In this document: one piece after another, positions 10,400 to 25,274 of the stretch
Layout: every line of letters begins with the position of its first letter
Numbering within the stretch: position 1 is the stretch's first letter
Assembly: GCA_011109175.1 (NCBI GenBank)
Contig: RDEW01000010.1
Location: 1,082,796 to 1,146,795 of the forward strand
Length of the DNA: 64,000 bases
Reading direction: 5' to 3'
From: Dicyema japonicum
Lineage: Eukaryota > Dicyemida > Rhombozoa > Dicyemidae
The notes under the pieces: model-generated
What the model was told of the DNA's origin: nothing
The model's input: only the letters and a program-made list of their open reading frames with translations
Database searches by the model: none
Translations under genes and position numbers: made by a program

Positions 10400-10863
10400 T
10401 CAAATGACAGCTACAATCAGCAGGACCTCCCGGGATTTCTCAATCAGCAGAATAATCGCCGATAATAATGCAATTAATACGGAAATTGAGGCATAAAATC
10501 TGATTCTACCAAGACTGACCACATAGTTGGTTGCAATAATTCTATTTTCTAGGTGATCTGAGAACATCTCCTCACTCGTGCTGGTAAGATACCCCAGAGT
10601 AATCTAAATTGTACTGTCCGTACTACTGATAGTACGAATACATTCATCCACAGTAAAACATCCCTGGAAATTAATTCTATGAACAGATTTTTATCAAATT
10701 TATCGCTTAAAATGTCGAAATAAGTGCTGTCAGAGTCAACGTCTGTTTTCCTCATTGATTTAAAAGTACTCTTCCGTCCTAATAAAGTCGCTAGTCGCGC
10801 TAAAATTGGTTTTATGGTGAATTTAAATTGTTTTACGGCCATTTCCGTCATAAAATTGGGCAT
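10400..10863 (-). CDS. Predicted multi-pass membrane protein, unrecognised
   Basis: I do not recognise the family. From ATG at 10863 (MPNFMTEMAVKQF) the frame runs to a 23-nt GT-AG intron at 10604-10626 that joins it in phase to ITLGYLTSTSEEM, and stops at TGA 10400. The product is about 146 residues. Its first half is polar and basic (GRKSTFKSMRKTD). Hydrophobic stretches follow around residues 69-88 (VLLWMNVFVLSITLGYL) and 114-135 (FYASISVLIALLSAIILLI), with a short apolar end REVLLIVAVI. The intron matches the window norm in size and border sequence, which supports a real gene. The alternative start at MTEMAVKQF cannot be excluded. Confidence 0.5.
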
Positions 10864-11715
10864 AAATTCTGTTTTGAGTTCAATAAAGTCTTCTTAGTCG
10901 GTGATTGGATGATGACTAATTTACTCCGATGACCACAAGTGAAGACCGACTATGTGAACCTGGCATCTTTCATCAGACCCTTTAACTTGGCTCGGTGTTC
11001 CTCCCTTGACTATCCACAGGCACGTGATGGACTAAGAAGTGCTGGGTCTTTGATCGTTCACGTGCTTTCGCTATGGTCGCCATACCGCTTTACGCATTCC
11101 TTAAGAAACAATTAATTTTAGAAAAGTTATAAATTCGAAAATATTTTCTGTGATATAAATCTGATTGATGTAATAGGTTTTATTTTCCCACGCAAAAGAA
11201 AGATTTTTTGTAATATAAATCTGATTAAGGTATTTCACTTTTCATGTAAAGAAACGTAAATGATGAAAAATCAATCTATGCCCATGTTTCTCAACGAGGT
11301 GCAAAAAAGTGCAGCTGGAGCTCTAAGTCATCAGTCTCTAAGTCAAGTGAAGCTATTTGATGTGGCCTGTTAAAAAATAAGAGAATATAAGAGAACTATT
11401 TATCTTATGGTTTTATTCAAAACCCAAAGGATCCACTTAAGCCTTGTGTTTTCAACGTTGTGCGGATTTTTCTAACGAAGCGATGAAGCCAACTTGCTTA
11501 TATAAATAATCCTTAGTCGAGAATGTTATACTTCCGTATGTTGAAATATCTATAAATTATATTCCTTAAGGAATCTTCTTATTCCATTCAGTAACGATAC
11601 AATTCTAAGAATAATTGAAAATATGTCCTTAATTGTTACTTTTAAAATCATTAAAAATCTACACAAGATTTTTAACTTAAACAAATTTAAATCATATTTA
11701 AAAACTCATAATATA
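10864..11715. other. No gene seen
   Basis: AT-rich intergenic DNA without a conserved frame or a clear repeat. Confidence 0.5.
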
Positions 11716-11720
11716 TTCTA

Positions 11721-11826
11721 TGAGCGCTGCTGGTTATTTGAGCGAATCTCGCTCGCCATCCTGAGAGGCAATAGCCACATAGTCAGGACGGCCGGTATAT
11801 GCCCATTTGCTCACTTTTTTCTTTAA
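11721..11826 (+). pseudogene. LINE-X C-terminal fragment
   Basis: The reading ERCWLFERISLAILRGNS followed by HIVRTAG is the extreme C terminus of a LINE family that recurs at 19352, 23902 (minus), 33779, 38343, 38520, 43987-44900 (minus), 50335 and 63905. Only this tail survives, and the upstream frame is unrelated AT-rich sequence. Confidence 0.6.
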
Positions 11827-12019
11827 TAAATTGATTTATTCTCTGCATGAAGTTAGATACTTTTCTCAAAAGCCAACTACACGCACATTGACTGGAATCT
11901 TCTGGCTGAGAAAAATAAATACTCTATAAAATATAGACTAATTAGCATGGACGAGATTGCAATTATTTGGACATATTCTTAGGCTGGAACCGACTACGAC
12001 GTGTTACAGAATAATGTAA

Positions 12020-12195
12020 GAATATTTCTACTGCACCGGAAGTCACGGATTTCGAGGCAGACCAAAAAATACACTTCCAATTTGTTTAAAAGATAAATTT
12101 AAACAAATATCAAATGTGATCGTCTTTTCCATAAAAATGAATTGAACAGAGAAAATATAACCATCGGATGCGGAAGAAGAGTAATAATTTCAGTA
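12020..12195 (+). pseudogene. RTE-like LINE tail remnant
   Basis: The block RPKNTLPICLKDKFKQIS is close to the C-terminal block at 6640-6710. The rest is decayed. Confidence 0.4.
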
Positions 12196-12394
12196 TCTTG
12201 AAAAGAGGAGACCTGCAAAAAGAATCTCAAATACAGAGCATCTGGTTGACCTTCACCGAAGTCAGGGTTTTTTTAATTAATGTCTATAGTTATTATAAAT
12301 TATTGACGGGGACGAAAATTTTCTCATAGAGCGAAGCGAATAAAAAGTTGATACACTGATCTAGGCAATCTAACACGGAGAAAAAATTGGAGAT

Positions 12395-12560
12395 AGGCTG
12401 AGAATCTTTTTGGGTTCGAATCCCGACAATACCATTGGAAAAAAATGATAAGGACTCATGTCTTCTTCAAATCTTGTGAAATGTCTCAGGAGACACCAGT
12501 CCCTAACCGACATCCAAAAAGGATTTCTCTTCCCTAATCCACTAGAATATTTCCCACAAT
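12395..12560 (+). repeat. tRNA-headed SINE with core
   Basis: A perfect box B (GGGTTCGAATCCCG) at about 12412-12425 is followed by the core shared with the other SINEs (GTCTCAGGAGACACC, CATCCAAAAAGGATTTCTCT, then CCACTAGAAT). The head is clearly tRNA-derived. Confidence 0.6.
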
Positions 12561-12715
12561 GACAGATAGATGAATGTGCTAATGATAAAAATTGCGTCTC
12601 ATTCCAACCGTAATAATTGGATGTAAATTTTAAAATCCAACTAAAAAGTAATCAAATAATTTTAAATTTTAAATAAAAATATTATTTATTAAATAAATAA
12701 AAGCCGGACTGCATA

Positions 12716-15700
12716 ATGAAACGCTCTGATGTGAGCCTATCTACGAATTTTGAAAAAGAGATCGAATCAAACATATTGAGTCTAAAAAAGATATTCGAGT
12801 TAATATTTCCACATATTATAGAATAAACAATTCGAGTAACTACGATTCTGGCATTTACGTGGATTTACTGCAAAGAAGCAAGTTCTGCCAGTTCACGAAC
12901 CACGTTTCTATTGGTAACCAATAATAGATCATCAAAAACTCTCTCAAAAAACTGTCCAAGCGAACCTCAAATTCTGCGGAATTTTTTAAAAAATACGAGG
13001 AGATTAAAAATAAAGAGTTTTCCTTCTTGTAAGATTAGCATCAAGTACATCGACTCTCTGATTCTTATTTTGTCGCGAATTATCGACGACCCTCAGGTGG
13101 TCACCTCGAAGATCGAAAACACTTGTTCATCAGAAAAAGAAGTCTTGACCCCCAAAAACCCAAAAATAGACTTCAACAAAGTTCCAGCCTTCAAAACCGG
13201 CCAAAAACTTATAATAACCCGGCCTTACCTTTCTCAAAATTTTGTCTTCTCGGCTCCTTGTCCTACCGCTGATTTGCTGGATCTGTCCTCCAATGAAAAG
13301 ACTCTGATGATTTGTAAAGATTTGGTCGGCTGTTTAATGGTAATAAATCCTCTCAACCTTAGGGTTGTAACGGGAGCTTTATTAAGCCACGAAAGAACAA
13401 TGACTCTATAATTTTCGAGTTTTCACCTCAAATAGGTTTTATATTTATTTAAATTTATTTTACTACTTTTAATTTTATTTTTTAATTTAAACCATTTTTA
13501 GATCCTCAGTCAAGAGATTTTTGTAAAAAGATTCTTGACGTGTCTTTGTGCTATTCTTACATAATCTCGTTTGTTGAGGAAAAGTCCACGTTTTTGTACG
13601 GAAAAGTCTATCACGCACTTACTGCTGCCATTGAAGATTTTATTAAGGTAGTTTTGTTTAATATCCCTTGGAATATTTATTTGTGATTGTCAAATTGGAA
13701 GAGAGAATTGTTTGCTTGTACATTTTATTGTAGAATAACCTTGATTTCCAAACCTTATGGTTCGAGCTGCAACCCTCGGCTTGGGTTCTGAAGACCCTTG
13801 TAGTACTGATTGAAAAAATCAACAAAGTATTGAATTCATTTTATTTATTTTTAAATTAATTTTTTAATTTTATTAAAAATTATATTTTATTATTACTTGA
13901 AACTCACTGTTTAGGCAAACCCCATGGTGGCTTATTACTTCAACTCTTGATTGACCACTCAAACAATCATACCTCGTATTTTAGTCTTATTTACATTTAG
14001 CATTAAAAAGGACAAGGAATTATATTTATATTTGATTAAAGCGGTTGTCAATTTTTTTAATTTACAGGCATTTGTCCCTTACATTACGATATTAATGACC
14101 TGGATTACCAAGGGAGTTATAAATGATCGCTTTAATGAGGTACTTTGAAGGTTATTCGTAGTTCTTTATTTCTGAAAAACATCAAAGTAAGACTTTATTA
14201 CTATTTTGAGCCAATGAGTCTTTCACATTGTTTGAGGATCGCTTCAAACTCTGCCTGAAATATTCCAAGTCAACTCAAGCAATATGGAGGGAAGATTTAC
14301 AACACCGGTAAATATTTGAATTATATTCGACGATGTGAACTTTATAGTACTCTTTTATCAGCATATCTTAGACACCACCAGCATTCAGACCAGCACAGTT
14401 GAGTACGATGAGAACTGTGGCAGTATTATTGAGACCGTCGAAACCGCCTTTGACTACGCTAGTAATAAGCTGGTCTCCATTATAAGGGACGAGAACAGCC
14501 TTATTGACTCCTTTAGGTATATTTGGACGTAAGACACTTTGGTAGGTCAATCTATGGCCTTTTCCTGTTCTATCAGGGCGATTTTATTTTGGAGTTTATG
14601 GACTTGGCTGAAGATGAGATGAGGATGCACTCGGAAGGTTGGATTTGATCCTCTACCTAGATATTGTCCCCGTCAAACTGAAAACCCACTTTGATCTGGC
14701 GATAAAGGCTTCCAGCCTGTCAAACAACAGATTCTGTAATTATATGAGGTAGTTTGGCGAGTCACGTGGTTAGTGTTAGATTGTCTCCCTATGACTTGGT
14801 TAATATGATAAGTCGTGACTATTCGGATCCCTTTAAAGGTATCGATATTACTTGATCTTGTAGATGCCCACAAACTGACTGGACTGGAGTCGATTGTGTT
14901 TGAGTACAATTTTGAATGGCCTTTGAATGTTGTCCTCGACCAACAGTCACTGCACTATTATCAAATTGTGACCCGACATGTTCTGTTCTGTAAATATGTT
15001 GAAAGACTGCTTAGTCGGTTGTTCATATTACTTATTTTACAGAATATCCACTTTGGGCTGTTCCGTCAAATCCATGCCGAGATCTGGTTGGCTGCTTCGT
15101 CGCATGATGCTTGGATTCATTCAGAGTCTGTTGCGCTATATGTTCAATGATGTGATTATCAATAATTGGAGTGCTTTAATTGAAGACTTAAACTCGGTTA
15201 GATTTGTTTGTTTTTTCTTATTTATCGAACTCTGTCAGGCCCTTATCTCCCACATTATTTGAACTAATATGCCTCCCTGTGTTTGGCTTGTGGTGTTGTC
15301 TTATTCCTATTATTTCTAATTATCTGTCTTTATTTTATTAAGGCTGAATCAGTGGATGATATGGTTGAGAAGCATATGAAGTTCTTTCGTACTCTGCTGA
15401 AACTGTTTATGATAAATGATGGAGCGGTCCTCGACTCAGTTTACTGTATAATGTCGATTTGTCTTCAGTTTTGTGATTATATTCAGGCAGTGTTGCTTTT
15501 ATTATAAAATAGGAGATTTACGATTCACCCAACTTATACAGAAATGACGTAATATTACTTTTTGATGACGTAGTTGCGCTCGGATTTTAGACTGGATTCT
15601 TTTGATGAGAAGATCAGTGACTTTTCGTTAACTTTTGAAACCCACGTGGTTAAGCTTTACAATCTGATTGTGGACCTGAGTCTGACTAATCAGGATAACC

Positions 15701-15784
15701 GAATATGCATTCTTTTGCACAGGTTTGTTGTTTTGATGCTATTTTAGCCTTGACTTCAACTCGTATTTTATGAAGCTTATGTGA
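12716..15784 (+). CDS. TUBGCP2: Gamma-tubulin complex component 2 (GCP2)
   Basis: GCP2 is a core gamma-tubulin small-complex subunit that nucleates microtubules at centrosomes and basal bodies. The spliced frame (about 770 residues, roughly 22 introns) follows human GCP2 end to end. It has an N-terminal GIYVDLLQRSKFCQF and TSNSAEFFKKYEEIKNK; the GRIP1 region with ISFVEEKSTFLYGKVYHALT and IPSQLKQYGGKIYNTGKYLN; ETAFDYASNKL; the GRIP2 region with YNFEWPLNVVLDQQSLHYYQ, RHVLFCKYVERLL and RRMMLGFIQSLLRYMFNDVI; and the end LDFNSYFMKLM. Most introns are 22-29 nt; exceptions are 66, 88 and 146 nt (13436-13501, 13827-13914, 15197-15342). Oddities are an acceptor reading TTG instead of an AG near 13673, a missing base at the 13827 donor and a one-base slip in an A run near 14253. 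The start ATG at 12716 is the first in frame. An AATAAA lies about 10 nt after the stop. Confidence 0.88.
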
Positions 15785-15862
15785 CTTGTAATTAAATAAA
15801 TTTTAGTTTTTATTGTTAAATTTCCTTCAAAATTAGCATTTATCCGAGAAGTTCAATGATTA

Positions 15863-18263
<2,401 letters not shown>

Positions 18264-18815
18264 AGAATTCTGAAAGAATAGGATAATCTAACAATAAATA
18301 TGCATAATTGTCGTAAGTGATAATAAATCGGTCTTAAATAACTTCGTGAATCGTCAATTTGCACTCTACGATTAGGTGGTAGAAATTTCTGCACAATTTA
18401 CTTTTCCGTTAATTTGAACATTAAACTATACACCGAATTTTCATTATTTTGGAAGAATTTTGAATAATTTATCAAAAGTTATATTCATGCTATCTCTTTA
18501 TTTTAATATTATATTTAAATTAATAAAATAAAAAATATATAATATTCAAATAAATAATAGATAAAATTTAATTTAGTAAAATGATCTTGTTGACGTATGA
18601 TTGAAATATTACGAAAGCTATGATTATATATCTATGACAACAATTATAACCTCAACAATTGAGAAAAAACTTACACATGTAATAATGCTCATGGATATAT
18701 TTATTTTTGTTGTGGATGTAAAGTTCTGTTAGTTTTGTAGCTAGAAATCATTTATTATTATTATTAAAAAGCATTTCCGGGAAAACATAAAATTAGTTAT
18801 TTTTTTTGCCGAATT
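18264..18815. other. Intergenic, upstream of PKG
   Basis: Very AT-rich. It presumably contains the PKG promoter, but no element can be named. No frame of interest was found. Confidence 0.5.
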
Positions 18816-18819
18816 CATC

Positions 18820-19260
18820 CTCTCCCCCAGCTTCGACCATGATCCTCTGTTGCGCGCTAATTCTTTTAAGTAGTCTAGGTCATCCACCATTTCCATTATA
18901 ATGTCAGATGCTGCCCACACTCTTGTAACACAGTAAATCAGGTCCTGATAGACTGCAAATCCGAGACCATAATGTCGGCAGGCCGATGAGAGAGTAAAAG
19001 GTGGTATCTGCCTAACAGTTCTTTACATTGTACGTTTGTTATTGTCTCTTGTAGACAGAAGACAGAGACGCCGTATTTTGTTAGATCGCATTCTGCTGGA
19101 ACTCGTCAGTGTCAAGGAATTAGTTAGTTTGGTTTTATCATGCGATCATTTGATGAGAAGTTCTCTGAGCGGGCTGTGGATGCTGCTGGATTCTCGGCCA
19201 TTCCGTCAAGGCGGAGAAGGCCAAACTCGAAAATAAGGCGACCTTCCCGATAATGTCCAA
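18820..19260 (-). pseudogene. LINE apurinic-type endonuclease fragment
   Basis: On the minus strand GVSVFCLQETITNVQCKEL and then ADRHYGLGFAV-like frames (split by shifts) match the N-terminal endonuclease of APE-type LINEs (a CLQET-K block, then RHYGLGFAV). The same segment occurs in plus orientation at 37720-38100, so both derive from one LINE family. Confidence 0.6.
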
Positions 19261-19351
19261 TTTATTCCCCTTTCTATGGAGACTTCCGAATCCTACTCCC
19301 CTCTACACTAGAGTTTTTCGGACGTCTTGGAAACCGGATCACCTCATGTAC

Positions 19352-19430
19352 TGGAGATCTCCGCGAACGCCGCTGGCTGTTTGAGCGAATTTCGCTCTCA
19401 AATCTGAAAGGGAACAGCAGTGAAGGCGGC
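19352..19430 (+). pseudogene. LINE-X C-terminal fragment
   Basis: The reading GDLRERRWLFERISLSNLKG then NSSEGGI-stop is the recurrent LINE-X C terminus. The adjacent GGATCACCTCATGTACTGGAG is noncoding. Confidence 0.6.
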
Positions 19431-19439
19431 ATCTAAATA

Positions 19440-20640
19440 TTTTGTCATTTTTTGCTTATAAATAAAACTACAAAATTTCTTGGAGAAATTGAAAAACAAA
19501 ATCTACCTCTCCATGGCTTGGGAGGGTTACTATCTTCGACTCCAAAAGTAAAGAAATAATAAAAATTCAAATTTCTGAAAATTTAAAGTCCATACACGTG
19601 AGCATCACCATGACTTCTTTCCCCTCATTATCCTACTTATGTTTCAACTTCCCTCTGATTATCCACATTCTTCATATTTATGGAATTCTTCTTGATGCTA
19701 AAACTAGTAGGAAAAAATTGAAGCTTATTTGAAGTAAGAGATCTAATTTATGTGGTTTTTTTTCTGAGACCATATTTTAAAAATTAAAACCGGCTGGTAG
19801 TATTTTTTGAGTAGAAAGTTTATGCTTTTGTGGATTTACAATATTATTTTTTGCAAGAAAGGAATGAGAGTTTACTATATTTCTCAATATAATACCACTC
19901 GTTATAAAATGCCGTCCTCTTAAAACTGGGGGATATATATTTTCCAAATATTATCAAAAATGTTGAGTATTTACAAACTGTAATTTTCGGTGATTCTACC
20001 AAAATTGATAGATTCGCTCAATAATTGAGCTTTCTTCACTTAAAAGTCCGATTCTTATACTTTACTCTTCTTTAAAAATAGTTTTCGACTGACTGATCAT
20101 TTCAATCCCAGCTTTTTTTGACGAACTCCTTTATTTTTTGCCTGTTTTACTTGAAACATAACAACTAATACGTATCATTTCAATCTCATCTTTTTTGAGG
20201 ACCTCCTTGATTTCTTTGTCTGTTTTACTTAACTTGATAACTAATCAGTTTTAAAGAGTAAAGCCTTAATGTCCCCAGAAAATCTTTATTAAATTATCGA
20301 CGCAAGTATATTTTGGCCTTTGCCTAATGACCTGAGGAATCCATTCATCAAAAGGCATTCATGTTGGTAATACACTCGACCCTCGCAAATTGGACACATT
20401 TTGAATAGTTTTTAAAAAATCCTATTCTCTTTATTAATTGGCCAATTTTTAAATTAGCCACAATTTTTACAATTTTTAAATTTTTAAAACTTCGTGAGAC
20501 GAGATGGCTCAAGGAGATGCTCTCGTTGGCTGTTGTCCGTGGGAATAGCTTGTGCATCTCCCAACAGCTGAATTAAAATTAAAATTAACTATTCTTTTTC
20601 CTTTTTCCTTATAATAATAATGAATTTTTAAAAAAATAAA
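19440..20640. other. No gene seen
   Basis: AT-rich DNA with no recognised frame. A short sequence (TCATTTCAATC...TTTTTT, then CTCCTT) occurs twice, near 20097 and 20176. Confidence 0.4.
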
Positions 20641-20654
20641 AATTTAATTAACAC

Positions 20655-21235
20655 ATGTCTTCCAAATCCTCTCGTGGTCGCTATACTCGACTTACTTTTA
20701 ATGAAAAAACTCAATCCGAAAGACAATATCTAGAAAAACAATAAATAATCTTTTACTGAAGAAGGACACTATTTTGAAAGATTCAAAAAATTATCAACCG
20801 ACTTTTAAAACTGCACATAAACCAAAGTTTCTAAAATTTGAAGAGAAGTCGATTGAATGGATGGAGGTAATAGAGTCCATCGGGTTATACTATAAACTCA
20901 TTCCATCGAAAAGCATCTGCAGAAACCGATTTCAAGGTTACAAAAATTTTAAAGACCGTGTCTCAATTATGCTATGTTCAAACATGAGCGGAACGCATAA
21001 GTTGAAACCAGTGATGATTTCAAGACCAAAAATGCCTCGACGTTTTCGAAATTATGTTCACAAATTTTGACGTCTCCCACTATAGTTCACAAAGAGCTTG
21101 GATGACTGGATCCATATTTATGGATTGGTTGATTAATTTTGATATTCAGCTAAGTTCAAAGAACAGTTTTATTAAATTAACTATATTTTTAAGTCTTGCC
21201 ACAGTCCATATTTCCCCTTGGAATCGTTATCTATT
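20655..21235 (+). pseudogene. Pogo/Tigger-type DDE transposase remnant
   Basis: It begins MSSKSSRGRYTRLTFNEKTQ, resembling the N-terminal helix-turn-helix lead of Tigger transposases. Then come KDRVSIMLCSNMSGTHKLKP and AWMTGSIFMDWLINFD, the typical DDE-domain blocks of pogo/Tigger (a TxMxxxNASGxHKLKP-like strand and an SWMTxxIFxxWL block). Stops and frame changes interrupt it, and the C-terminal catalytic part is lost. Confidence 0.65.
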
Positions 21236-21239
21236 AATT

Positions 21240-21900
21240 TCGATCAATTCTTCCAATCTTCCATTTGCTCCGGATTCAAACAGAAATAAAGATCTTAAGT
21301 TCTCACAAGCTTCATTTGCAGACTTAGTGTAAAGTGGTCTGAAAAATGCGATCTATTAAAATTATTAAAAACTACCTACTATACATGTCAATGACTATTA
21401 AGATCAATTCGGAAAGGGACAACTCGCCTAGAAATAGCATGTAATAAATATAATTTTTCCACACTTGATATTGGGTTGAATACATGATTTTCGTTTACGT
21501 GGTTTAAATAATTTGTTATAAAATTTTGGATTTAAAATTCATATCTATTATTATCTGAATTTACTGGCTTACCTACAGTCCACTGTATTAAAGCGAACCC
21601 TAGAGAGCCTGCCACTGGAGTATAGGAGGCAGAGCCCGGAGATGACATATGGGCAGAGGGTTCAATCGGACAAAGCGACTCGGAGTTGTTTCACTGGAAA
21701 TTTTTATTGTGAAAAGAAGCAAAAAAGTGGTGATTTATATTTCCAATCTAAAATTAAAAGAACTTAAAATTTTTAAGGGATCGAAAATTTATAAACTTCA
21801 CAGTTTCGAACAATTTTTCTGTGATAATGTCATTCTTTACATTAAAATACCGCAATCTAAATTCAAATTCGATTTTGTTTATTCCTTCATGTGAACACTA
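21240..21900 (-). pseudogene. Integrase gene, decayed second copy (intron-bearing family)
   Basis: This is a minus-strand relative of 53130-54480. It reads HEGINKIEFEFRLRYFNVKN (HHCC-like region, with the second Cys pair lost), then VIDMYSR, then ACENLRSLF after a 23-nt intron at 21353-21375. That intron sits at exactly the same place as a 24-nt intron in the other copy. A one-base loss follows the intron. The shared intron argues that the family spreads by DNA rather than through a spliced RNA. Confidence 0.55.
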
Positions 21901-22329
21901 GCGTAAGGCTTTTGACTCAAGGGATGTAACTAATTCAGATCTGAATCTGTACATCTGAGATAATAACGGAGTCTGATAGTGTTAGGCATTCAATAGTGCC
22001 CTCGTGAGGACAGTGCTAGCCGTTGTTAAGTTTTATGGAATTAGCTCAATTCGTTCACCAATACCCCCATGTACTCGAAATTATAGCAGTATCGCTTTAC
22101 CAATTGCTGTTTAAAGATCTTATTTTCGTGTCAAACTCTTTGCGAGTAAACAAACTGTTCTTAAGCCTTGGTAAAGTTTTAGTGCGAATGTTTTTATCCT
22201 TGCGATATCCTTCGTCGCATAAGAAAATTCCAACATTTTTTTATTTCATGTTAGTCCAAAAATCCATTTAGTGAGTTTTGTTATCGCCATTTTTCTTGCG
22301 TTAACCGTCAAGGACCATTTGGCCGCGTT

Positions 22330-22510
22330 TCTGATAGCGCTTACAATAAGGCTTCCCTGTTGTTGGTGACAAAGTCGACATCAGTATAAACAACAAGTTC
22401 ATCTTTCAGTTTTCTTATTGTTGCTTGAAGATATATAATGAACAGAGTGGGAGATAATGGATCTATTTGGGGAGTTCTTGCTGTCATCTTAAAAGGTTTC
22501 GAAGACATAT
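22330..22510 (-). pseudogene. LINE reverse transcriptase fragment
   Basis: On the minus strand: PLSPTLFIIYLQATIRKLKD followed by VVYTDVDFVTNN, the B and C motifs of an RT (the YADD box has become YTDVD). A relative with an intact YADD is at 55080-55600. Confidence 0.6.
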
Positions 22511-22579
22511 TCTAAACCTCTAGAATCCGTTGATTTTAAGACCGGTCAAAAATCTGTGGATTTCAGCTACTTGGAATCG

Positions 22580-22900
22580 CCATTGTCACTGTCTCTTGGA
22601 AGCTGGTCCTCTTTGTATGCTAAAATGATATTTTATTCATAAGAGAGAGTTAATGAAATTCGAGTCGGCATTGATCGTCGATCATGTAAGAAATAACTAA
22701 ATAGTGACGGAGATAAAGGGGGATTCTTGTGGTACGCCGGTCGTATGCTCTATTGAGCTGGTCGTATGGTCTATTCGTCGGTATAGAATTTCAAGCTATT
22801 CTAAGGGAGATGAGAACTTGTAAGGGGTCGTCGTGGAAAAAATATACTTCGTAACAAAAGTAATAATTCCTCATCCGTGACCAGATGGTCGATCCTGATG
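22580..22900 (-). pseudogene. Second LINE RT fragment
   Basis: On the minus strand, LEILYRRIDHTTSSIEHTTG then VPQESPF resembles the approach to motif B of an RT (GVPQGSPLSP). It is probably another piece of the same class as 22330-22510. Confidence 0.4.
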
Positions 22901-23039
22901 GCATAGCCTGTAAATATCGGCATGAAAAAGGATAGTGTTATTTTCGTCTCGTGTAAGAGGTTGTGCTTTTCAATGTTGTGTTTTTTTGGAGATTTAGAGA
23001 TCAGTTACTTTTCCTTTCACTTTGTTGACATTTTGTAAA

Positions 23040-23890
23040 ATAATGGATAGAGAGTTAAGTGGTCCCGGATTTGAGTGATGTCATCTGAAATGATCAGTAA
23101 GGTTTCCATAAAAAATAAATTATTGTGAGTAATTGACGACAAATAATAAGTTATTAATTATTTAAAATTTATATTAAATATTTTTTTATTTAATTAAATT
23201 AATAAACTATTTATAAAATAAGGTATAATTCTTTTGTGGTGACTGTTATGTTTCAATTAACTACTTTTGATGTGTTCCAAGCAATTTGTTCTACAAATCC
23301 TAACACTAGCTAACTCAAATCCCTTATAACAAAGATTGGGGAAATGATAAAAGAACGCTTACTTTATCTTTCCCTTGTAAACCGTGGGGGAGGACTTTCT
23401 GGGTGTTACATTCCATAAAAAAATTGGAAATGATACTCGAAAATGTTGAGTCTGAGCATTTAAATTAAGTCAATTGCCGCCTGCTTATGCTTATGGTGTT
23501 CAGTCGGTCACTGACTAATGCTTACTTATCCTAATAATGTTGATGATACTGTGAGTTTGCTTGTATCTATTTTGAGTGCAAGGAATATGTTAATAATGTT
23601 GAGTCGAAGGGGGTTGGCTCAGATTTTTAAAATGTGCAGGATTTTGTACAGAAATGATTCAATTTCCTCGCATTATATGAGATCTCTTGGGTCTGTATTT
23701 AGAATTTAATTTATTTTAATAAAGTTGTATTTTTTGTTTTGATTTTTTGAGAATTTTATTAAATTAGCAATTTTTTAATTAAGTGTCTTTGTGGTTTCTT
23801 TTGCAATTTTGCCGTAACTGCGGTTTATCGATTATTATATGATGTACTTGGATTTAATTTATTTAAAGAAACAATAACCGAGGTTCATAT
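23040..23890. other. No gene seen
   Basis: AT-rich. No motif was recognised in the short frame at 23518-23709. Confidence 0.4.
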
Positions 23891-23901
23891 AATAGCTTCC
23901 C

Positions 23902-24050
23902 TGACTGCGTGGTTATTCCGTCTCGGGAGCGCGAGCAAGATTCGTTCATATAGCCAACAGCGCTTACTGAGATCTCCTGTTCGCGTAGAAATCCTATTCC
24001 CTAGACGACCCAGGTAATCCAGTGTCGAAGGTGCAAGGGACCAGGACGTT
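23902..24050 (-). pseudogene. LINE-X C-terminal fragment
   Basis: On the minus strand it reads like the other LINE-X ends (CTCAGTAAGCGCTGTTGGCT, then an ACGAATCTTGCTCGC block and GGAATAACCACGCAGTCAGG). It also extends about 50 bp upstream into sequence shared with 38320. Confidence 0.55.
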
Positions 24051-24059
24051 TAAACCCGA

Positions 24060-25270
24060 CTTTTTATCTTGTAGATTGTAGACAAATTTATTATCATAAC
24101 ATCTGGCTGTTGATACTGTCCGGGTGATAAATAAAATTTATCATTTGAATCACCAGAATTTTACCAATCCGGACAGCGCCGATTTCCTCAAAAATATTTC
24201 TAGCCAATAAGAAAAAAAAACTTTAAACTATAAGAGGCCGAGGGATCGATCGTTTCCTTATGGTTAAAGTTTGGTTAAGAGTAAGGTTGACTTCTCTCTA
24301 TTTTGTTCCTTGAAACAAAACTTAAAGATTGTTGATTCAAGTGATAAACTAGTCTTTTCTGAAGATTAGTAAGTATCGAAGCATTTCGGCGGATCACTTG
24401 TTTTATCTTAATTGCTGTTGAGACATCAGGAATCCTTGGCCCATAAAGTGAAGATCTAGTCGTCTGATCGACTCAATGATCCAAAGGGTCACCAAGGATC
24501 CATATGAGACCGGAGTATCTCGATAGCTATCATCAGAGGAAACAGCATGGCCATTCAAACTTCCTAACGGAAGAAAAAATCTTTTGAACTTGTGTGACAA
24601 GCGGATCAACTGACGCCTCTTAGAATTTGCTGAAGGGAGAACTAGAACGGAATCATACCTTCTCTACTAAAGTCAAAAAAATGTCTAAAGAGTATCATAA
24701 ATAATAAATGTTGTGAACAATCACCACTATCTTTTTAAAACAACCAACTCTTGAGTTTTTTACCTATCCACTACAAACAAGTTGAAACTAAACTCCCCCA
24801 GGAACATGATGATTCGCATAACCTGTAACCAAGATGAACTCCTTCCTCCTCACTTCTATGTCTTTGTAATCAAAAAAACAGAACCTACAACCTCTGACAT
24901 TTGAACGAACAAGCAAATCGATGTATTCAGCGATAGAAACTGCAGAGTCCTATATGAGGTCTTCTACATATCATATGGACGTTGATACAAGAAAGCTGAA
25001 TACACTATCAATATTTATGGCCACGTGGTCCACTTCAATAACTGTGAAAATTCAATGTATCCTGCAAAATATCACAAATATAAAAAATTGGTGGATGAAA
25101 AAAAATATATAAAAATTGGTAATCACAAATATAAAAAATATATAAAAATTGGTAAAAACCTGTGAGTTGCAAGCAACATGCCATATATGCATGAATGTCT
25201 TATGCATTGACTAATATAATCAAATTTGAAAAGCTCGATTAATTACATCAACAATCAGAGCATCATTGTA
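24060..25270. other. No gene; minor local repeats
   Basis: A segment at 24410-24530 shares short blocks (AGGAATCCTTGGCCC, GTCACCAAGGAT) with 63305 and 36590. Near 25065-25160 an AT-rich unit (CACAAATATAAAAAAT, ATATAAAAATTGGTAA) is duplicated in tandem. Confidence 0.4.
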
Positions 25271-25274
25271 GGAC

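Noticed and set aside
14368-14909. Minus-strand frames inside GCP2
   Set aside because: They are antisense shadows of conserved GCP2 exons.
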